DNA of 64,000 nucleotides from NCBI RefSeq assembly GCF_020782115.1, contig NZ_JAJGMW010000001.1, positions 186,001 to 250,000 on the forward strand. The letters run 5' to 3'. The translations under genes and the position numbers were made by a program. This DNA comes from Leeuwenhoekiella parthenopeia (GTDB lineage: Bacteria; Bacteroidota; Bacteroidia; Flavobacteriales; Flavobacteriaceae). Below, piece by piece: positions 59,250 to 64,000 of this stretch. How positions within the stretch are numbered: the stretch's first letter is position 1; each line of letters starts with the position of its first letter. Under the pieces are notes generated by a model that ran no database searches, was not told where the DNA came from, and worked only from the letters and a program-made list of their open reading frames with translations.

Positions 59250-60449
59250 TTATCTGGGATCCCCGTAAACACGCATTTCTGCTATAGCTAGGCGACCAGT
59301 GCCACCCCAGTTTTCCAGGTTATTAATTCTCAAATACCTGTATTTAGGAGCCGTAATGGGTATGGCCCAATTGAAACCGTCCTGTGCAAATTCAACATCC
59401 TCATTATTCTGCTGCGTCAGTGGCAAGCCGGAGGGTTTAATAACCTCATAAGTTCCTAACTTATCCCAACTATCATAGCTACCATCAGGCGAAGGATTGT
59501 TTGAACCCCAAATTTCAAATTTGCGCATATTAAACTGCCAATAGTAAAATCTCGCGCTTTGTGGATGATCCCAGATTTTCACACGACTTATTTTAATGGC
59601 CTCACCAAGATCAATTGTAAACGAATGCGGCGCCGGAGCTGCAGCATCAGTTATATAAAGAGAAGGCCAGGCTATAAAATTACCATCAAACATTCTGGAA
59701 ATTGGAAAGGGAAATTCAGTAGTAGGTGCATCTCCGGGAAGCGGATATCCCGAATACTGTCCTGCTGGTATCTCAACTTCATAAATCGGTTTAACAGTTT
59801 GAAATAAAGTGTCTGAAGTATTTAAAAAACGGTCTCTTACCGTAAATGCGAAATTATAATTAATTGTATCTAGCCCGCGCACGGTCCTAAAAATACTGTC
59901 TGTAGAAGTATAAATACTATTACCAGTAGTCTCCCAATCTCCTTCATTATTTTTTTCCATTAGTAAGATGGCCAATTGAGCCCGCTCCGGATTATCTGCC
60001 TGTATAAAAACCCCACCAAAATCAGGTCCAACTTCAAGACTTCTAAATACATCAAAAAGAGGCGACTCTTTAGGATTAATGGTTACCGTGATCGGTTCTG
60101 ATTCTACTTCACTACGATTTACAGTATATAACTTAACCTCGTGCTCTCCAGGTTCAGCGTAACCTTCTATTAAGAGGCTCCTTTGGTAATACGAGGCCTT
60201 AACCTCCATCTCACGTCCTGTATCTAAAACGTAGGTAGCTTTTACATAAAGCAAGTTGGGATCATCGGGTAATTTATACTTAATTTCTGATTTACCGGCA
60301 AGATCAACTATCTGAATATCTGCCAGCTGGCCGGGAGCATTACTATCTGCAGTAAGCGGTTCATTTGCATTCTCATCACTAGAACAAGCTGAGAGAATCA
60401 ACGCAAAGAAAACTAAAAGACAACTGTTATTAAGCATTACATTTTTCAT
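59250..60449 (-). CDS. Surface glycan-binding lipoprotein candidate with discoidin-like C-terminus (DUF4959/DUF5000 type)
   Basis: A 399-residue lipoprotein (lipobox LSAC, then SSDENANE, an acidic surface-export-like stretch). An N-terminal DUF4959-like fibronectin-type domain (APGQLADIQIVDLAGKSEIKYKLP) and a middle domain precede a C-terminal F5/8 discoidin-like domain of about 140 residues. That domain reads SRMFDGNF, APHSFTIDLGEAIKISRVKIWDHP, RKFEIWGSNNPSPDGSYDSWDKLG and YRYLRINNLENWGG. The discoidin fold commonly binds galactose-type sugars, which suits the proposed galactan substrate. It lies between susD and the DUF4998 gene in one operon. Confidence 0.85.
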   Translation of the reverse strand: MKNVMLNNSCLLVFFALILSACSSDENANEPLTADSNAPGQLADIQIVDLAGKSEIKYKLPDDPNLLYVKATYVLDTGREMEVKASYYQRSLLIEGYAEPGEHEVKLYTVNRSEVESEPITVTINPKESPLFDVFRSLEVGPDFGGVFIQADNPERAQLAILLMEKNNEGDWETTGNSIYTSTDSIFRTVRGLDTINYNFAFTVRDRFLNTSDTLFQTVKPIYEVEIPAGQYSGYPLPGDAPTTEFPFPISRMFDGNFIAWPSLYITDAAAPAPHSFTIDLGEAIKISRVKIWDHPQSARFYYWQFNMRKFEIWGSNNPSPDGSYDSWDKLGTYEVIKPSGLPLTQQNNEDVEFAQDGFNWAIPITAPKYRYLRINNLENWGGTGRLAIAEMRVYGDPR

Positions 60450-60476
60450 AATTTCTTTTTTTTAATTTCTTTTTTA

Positions 60477-62408
60477 TTACCAACCCGGGTTTTGAACCAG
60501 ATTGGGGTTTTGCAATAGGGTATTTTCAGACAAAGGCCATAAATAATCACGTGGAGCAACAAAACGTTGCTGACTTAAAGTCCTAATTTGATAATACTCA
60601 GATTCCTCATCTCCTAAAAAATTCCAGCCCGTAATATCTGTGTTAAACTCTTCCACGGCTCTTTTCCATCTTCTTAAATCCCAAAAACGTTTGCCCTCAA
60701 AGGCAAATTCAATTAGGCGTTCTTGCTGAATGATATCGCGCATTCCTTGTTTAGAAGTATATTTTGAAGGGCTGGATGAATACGTTGTCCAGGAATCTGC
60801 TACCCCTTGCAATCCAGCACGTTCCCGTATACGGTCTACATAATCTAAAACGGTAGGGGTTGGGCCTTCCACTTCATTGAGTGCCTCAGCGTACATCAAA
60901 TACAAATCTGATAATCGAAGTATTGGCCAGGCATAAGCTCTGTAAGGTGTACCAGTAGTATTTGTCATTCGCCAATCTACCAGTTTCTTAATATAATAAC
61001 CGGTTACATTGTATAAAAGCCCCGCATTACTTCCACCATAATCATCATATTTCGCACGTACGACCCAGGTATTTTCATCTGATCTCGAGGGACTATCTTG
61101 TTTGTAAAAAGTACTTCCGTCAAATGCTAAACTGGCATAAAATCGAGGTTCTCTGTCAAAATTGAGACGCGCTGTGCGATACCCTTCAAGTATGTTATAT
61201 TTGTCTTCATTTGTTGCCACTCTGAGCTCTGTATCATTGTTAAAGCTGAGCGTTTTATCCTCGTCAATGGGAACTCCATTTTTAGTATGGAATTCTTTTG
61301 CAATTTTAATAGGCGGCGATAGAATCTTTTGACATAAGGTGTGGGTATAATCTGTACTAACCGGAACCATGCAATAATATTGTAGAGTTGCTGTACGACT
61401 GTTTGGATTAGACCAGATAATTTCAGAATTCCAACGCTCTGTAAATGCCTGGCTATAACTTAATTTTGTTAATGTGGTATCTGATAAGTCAAACTGGTTT
61501 TGTTCAAACTCATAGAGTGACGCCCCTACACCTTCAGCTGCCTGAATGGCCTCTAGAGCCGCATCTGCGGCCAACTGCCATTTCTCAGGATCTGGTGTGG
61601 TATTGATTAGCTGTACACCTCTAGTATCTACAAAGCCGGCATAGTCTGGATTTCCATTATAAAGAGGACTGGCTGCAAGCAAAAGCACTTCGGCCTTTAT
61701 ACCCAGAGCTATAGGCTGGGTAATTCTACCCAATTCATTACCGGTATCCAGTATTTCTGCGGGTAAATCGGTAACACTTTCATCAAGCAGATTTACTATA
61801 AAATTAACAACCTCATCAACCGGTTCTCTATAAACATTAATTTCTTCTGTAGAAGCTTCAATGGGAATATTTTGATCAATTATAGGTATTGGACCATACA
61901 TCCGCATCAAATAGTAATGGTAGTATGCCTTTAAAAATTTGGCTTCCGCAATCCATCTGCTACGCTCAAAATCTGGTAAATCCCGTACTTTAGACTCATC
62001 CTGAAGGTTTTCAATGAAAATATTACAATTGCGGATACCCTGATAAATAGCATAGTTATTACCAGGACCAGCACCCCAATTTGTACCGTCCCAAACGTTA
62101 AATTCAGGAGTGCCTACGTTCTGATTTCCTTTTGCGATTTCAAAGTTTCCAAGATCAGGTAGAATTAATTCATTTTTCCACATTTCATCTCCGGCAAGCA
62201 TCCCAATATTGAATCTAATGTCTCCTTCCTGTGGAAGGTAAGAATAGCAAGTAAACAAATACTTTTCAGCTTCGTTTCGTAAGGTAAAAGCATTGTCTAT
62301 AGTAGCCACATTATCTGGCACTACATCCAAATGTGATTCACAGGACTGTAAGAATACTGCTGCGGCAAATGTGATTATTAAGTATGATTTAAATATTGAT
62401 GATTTCAT
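60477..62408 (-). CDS. SusD/RagB-family glycan-binding lipoprotein
   Basis: A 643-residue lipoprotein (lipobox LQSC, then ESHLDVVPDNVATID), larger than the other SusD. Family marks are AEAKFLKAYYHYYLMRMYGPIPII, LRLSDLYLMYAEALNEVEGP, YVDRIRERAGL, IIQQERLIEFAFEGKRFWDLRRWK, and the typical end LWPLSENTLLQNPNLVQNPGW. It partners the truncated SusC 31 bp upstream. The extra length lies in the middle of the protein and may shape a different binding site from the first SusD. Confidence 0.97.
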   Translation of the reverse strand: MKSSIFKSYLIITFAAAVFLQSCESHLDVVPDNVATIDNAFTLRNEAEKYLFTCYSYLPQEGDIRFNIGMLAGDEMWKNELILPDLGNFEIAKGNQNVGTPEFNVWDGTNWGAGPGNNYAIYQGIRNCNIFIENLQDESKVRDLPDFERSRWIAEAKFLKAYYHYYLMRMYGPIPIIDQNIPIEASTEEINVYREPVDEVVNFIVNLLDESVTDLPAEILDTGNELGRITQPIALGIKAEVLLLAASPLYNGNPDYAGFVDTRGVQLINTTPDPEKWQLAADAALEAIQAAEGVGASLYEFEQNQFDLSDTTLTKLSYSQAFTERWNSEIIWSNPNSRTATLQYYCMVPVSTDYTHTLCQKILSPPIKIAKEFHTKNGVPIDEDKTLSFNNDTELRVATNEDKYNILEGYRTARLNFDREPRFYASLAFDGSTFYKQDSPSRSDENTWVVRAKYDDYGGSNAGLLYNVTGYYIKKLVDWRMTNTTGTPYRAYAWPILRLSDLYLMYAEALNEVEGPTPTVLDYVDRIRERAGLQGVADSWTTYSSSPSKYTSKQGMRDIIQQERLIEFAFEGKRFWDLRRWKRAVEEFNTDITGWNFLGDEESEYYQIRTLSQQRFVAPRDYLWPLSENTLLQNPNLVQNPGW

Positions 62409-62439
62409 AGAACGTTCTAAGTTTAAATACTATCTTTTT

Positions 62440-64000
62440 TTAAAGTCTCGCGGTTATACCTAGATTGTATACCGATTGTATGGGATAACCCAAGCCATTT
62501 GCCCCCTGTTCGGGATCCCAAAGATCAAATGCGCTCCAAACTGCAAGATTTATCCCGCTAGCATAAATTCTAAAACTTTTTAAGCCAAATTTTTTGGTAA
62601 ACTTTTCAGGGGCATTATAGCCTAACTCGACATTTTTGAGTCTTATAAAATCCCCACTACGCATCCACCAGGTAGAGGGCTGGTTATTATTTACTTCCTG
62701 TTGTGTACTCAATCTGGGCCAGAAAGCATAAACATCTCTATTTTCTTCAGACCAATGACTATTTGCGATGGCTTTAAGCAAACCGCTTTCTGAACGGCCA
62801 TTTATAAAAAACGGTTGAATGAGTGCAGGATTAATGAAGAATGAAGAACCTGCGGATCCCTGTACAAAAAAGCTGATATCAAAGGCTTTGTATCCAACCG
62901 TTCCTCCAAAACCATAAATTAACTCGGGTGTTTGTGGTTTACCAATAGGCACACGATCTGAATTGGTTATTTGTCCGTCACCATTAACATCGCGGTATTT
63001 TATATCTCCTCCCCTTACATCTCCAAACTGTGTGGGGGAATTTGCTACCTCTTCATCATCAACAAATAGACGCTCTGCAATAAGACCGTAACCTTGAGAA
63101 ACATTATCTCCTTTACGTTGTAAAAAGGATAAATTATCCGGATAATCTATTTCTGCAAATTCTTTAATCTCACTAGTAGCAAAGGTAAAATTACCCCTTA
63201 GACTGGTCCACCAGTCGCTAGAAAATTGCTTATTGTATTCAATTGCGCCATCAATACCTCTACTTTGAACCTCTCCAAAATTTGTAGATGGAGTTACCTG
63301 AAGCCCAAGAGTAGGACTTACATCTGCTCGTTCCTGAAGAATATTGGTTCGGTTTTGAATAAAGGCATCAAAAATAAAGTCGACCGAATTGAAGAGTTCA
63401 AAATCTAATCCCAAGTTAATCTGCTCTGATCGCTCCCAGGTTATTCTACTGTTTGCATAACGGCTTATGGAAACTCCAGGTCTTGTAAAACCAAAATCTT
63501 CTCCAAATGTTGCTCCGTAGGTCGCATTGTTCAGATTAACATTTGACAGATAAAAAAAACGATCCTGAGTTCTGCCTATCTCATCATTACCTATAAAGCC
63601 GTAAGTAGCTCTCAACTTTAAATCTGTAACAATATTCTTATTTTTAAAGTTTTCAAAATAAGGCTCATTAGAAATACGATAGGCTACACCAAAAGAGGGG
63701 AAAAATCCGTAACGGTTTCCTTCTGAAAATTTTTCAGATCCATTATAACCAAAATTTAGTTCTGCAAGATAACGATCGTCATATCCATAGGTAAATCGTC
63801 CGGAAATACCGTGGTTTCGGGTGGGCAAAGAAGCCTGAACACTACCACTATTTCCGGTTTGATAGCTGCTTATTAAATTTAAAAGCAAACCTGAAACTGC
63901 GTGTTTTTCATTAAAGGTGCGATTATAATTTATAGCTGTTTCATTATAAATACGCGAGTCGAGGTTTTTACCTAATTCCTGGAAATCTAGAAACTCAGTA
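62440..64000 (-). CDS. SusC-family transporter, C-terminal part (cut by window edge)
   Basis: The frame is open to the right edge, so the gene starts outside the window; about 519 residues of the C-terminal barrel are seen. Marks are ISGRFTYGYDDRYLAELNFGYNGSEKF, FFPSFGVAYRISNEPYF, LKLRATYGFIGNDEIG, DVNGDGQITNSDRVPIGKPQTPELIYGFG, and the end YPIQSVYNLGITARL. An internal TTG near 63888 is not the start, because in-frame coding continues beyond it. It forms an operon with the SusD and two binding lipoproteins that ends at the 57946 terminator. Confidence 0.95.
   Translation of the reverse strand, partial: TEFLDFQELGKNLDSRIYNETAINYNRTFNEKHAVSGLLLNLISSYQTGNSGSVQASLPTRNHGISGRFTYGYDDRYLAELNFGYNGSEKFSEGNRYGFFPSFGVAYRISNEPYFENFKNKNIVTDLKLRATYGFIGNDEIGRTQDRFFYLSNVNLNNATYGATFGEDFGFTRPGVSISRYANSRITWERSEQINLGLDFELFNSVDFIFDAFIQNRTNILQERADVSPTLGLQVTPSTNFGEVQSRGIDGAIEYNKQFSSDWWTSLRGNFTFATSEIKEFAEIDYPDNLSFLQRKGDNVSQGYGLIAERLFVDDEEVANSPTQFGDVRGGDIKYRDVNGDGQITNSDRVPIGKPQTPELIYGFGGTVGYKAFDISFFVQGSAGSSFFINPALIQPFFINGRSESGLLKAIANSHWSEENRDVYAFWPRLSTQQEVNNNQPSTWWMRSGDFIRLKNVELGYNAPEKFTKKFGLKSFRIYASGINLAVWSAFDLWDPEQGANGLGYPIQSVYNLGITARL

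Overview
The window looks like chromosomal DNA from a marine or algal-associated member of the Bacteroidota, most likely a flavobacterium. The evidence is paired SusC/SusD glycan importers, a hybrid two-component regulator with its own AraC output domain, many lipoprotein signal peptides, one type IX secretion (T9SS) tail, TAnnTTTG-type promoter elements and AT-rich intergenic DNA. Almost everything belongs to polysaccharide utilisation loci (PULs). I count seven family S1 sulfatases, three GH2 enzymes, one GH35, one GH43, one GH128-like protein, a beta-propeller lyase/hydrolase candidate, a parallel beta-helix protein, four carbohydrate-esterase-like hydrolases, a sugar-porter MFS transporter, two SusC/SusD systems (one truncated by the right edge), a third SusC truncated by the left edge, and two surface glycan-binding lipoproteins.

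Layout. (A) 1-17.6 kb, left PUL: the 5' part of a susC (1-1050), a hybrid two-component regulator (1195-5223), a sulfatase (5371-6951), a plus-strand pair of a beta-helix protein and an SGNH esterase (7212-10314), a convergent modular GH128-like protein with a T9SS tail (10431-14303), and two more sulfatases (14470-17610). (B) 17.9-24.1 kb, an AT-rich, gene-poor spacer: a TPR/AraC membrane regulator, a small OstA/LptA-like protein, a Fic protein whose promoter lies between two palindromes, a possible tRNA 3'-end scar with its terminator, and about 2.9 kb of DNA without recognisable genes. (C) 24.1-52.8 kb, right PUL enzyme block: 15 genes on the minus strand, many abutting or overlapping, reading from a sulfatase (51218-52822) through the transporter, GH2/GH35/GH43 enzymes, sulfatases and esterases to the propeller protein (24130-25509). 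(D) 53.1-64 kb: two SusC/SusD units, each ending in a clear intrinsic terminator; the right-hand one also carries two glycan-binding lipoproteins.

How it may work together. The hybrid regulator senses an oligosaccharide in the periplasm. SusC/SusD and the surface lipoproteins bind and import sulfated, probably acetylated, galactose-rich oligosaccharides. Sulfatases and esterases strip substituents, GH2/GH35/GH43 enzymes trim the sugars from chain ends, and the MFS transporter takes up the released monosaccharide. The substrate is inferred, not shown: a sulfated galactan or arabinogalactan-like algal polymer fits best. Regions A and C each carry one member of the same three sulfatase paralogue groups, so the two loci appear to be related systems side by side. 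The most unusual non-PUL signals are the twin-operator Fic promoter and the tRNA-like scar in region B.
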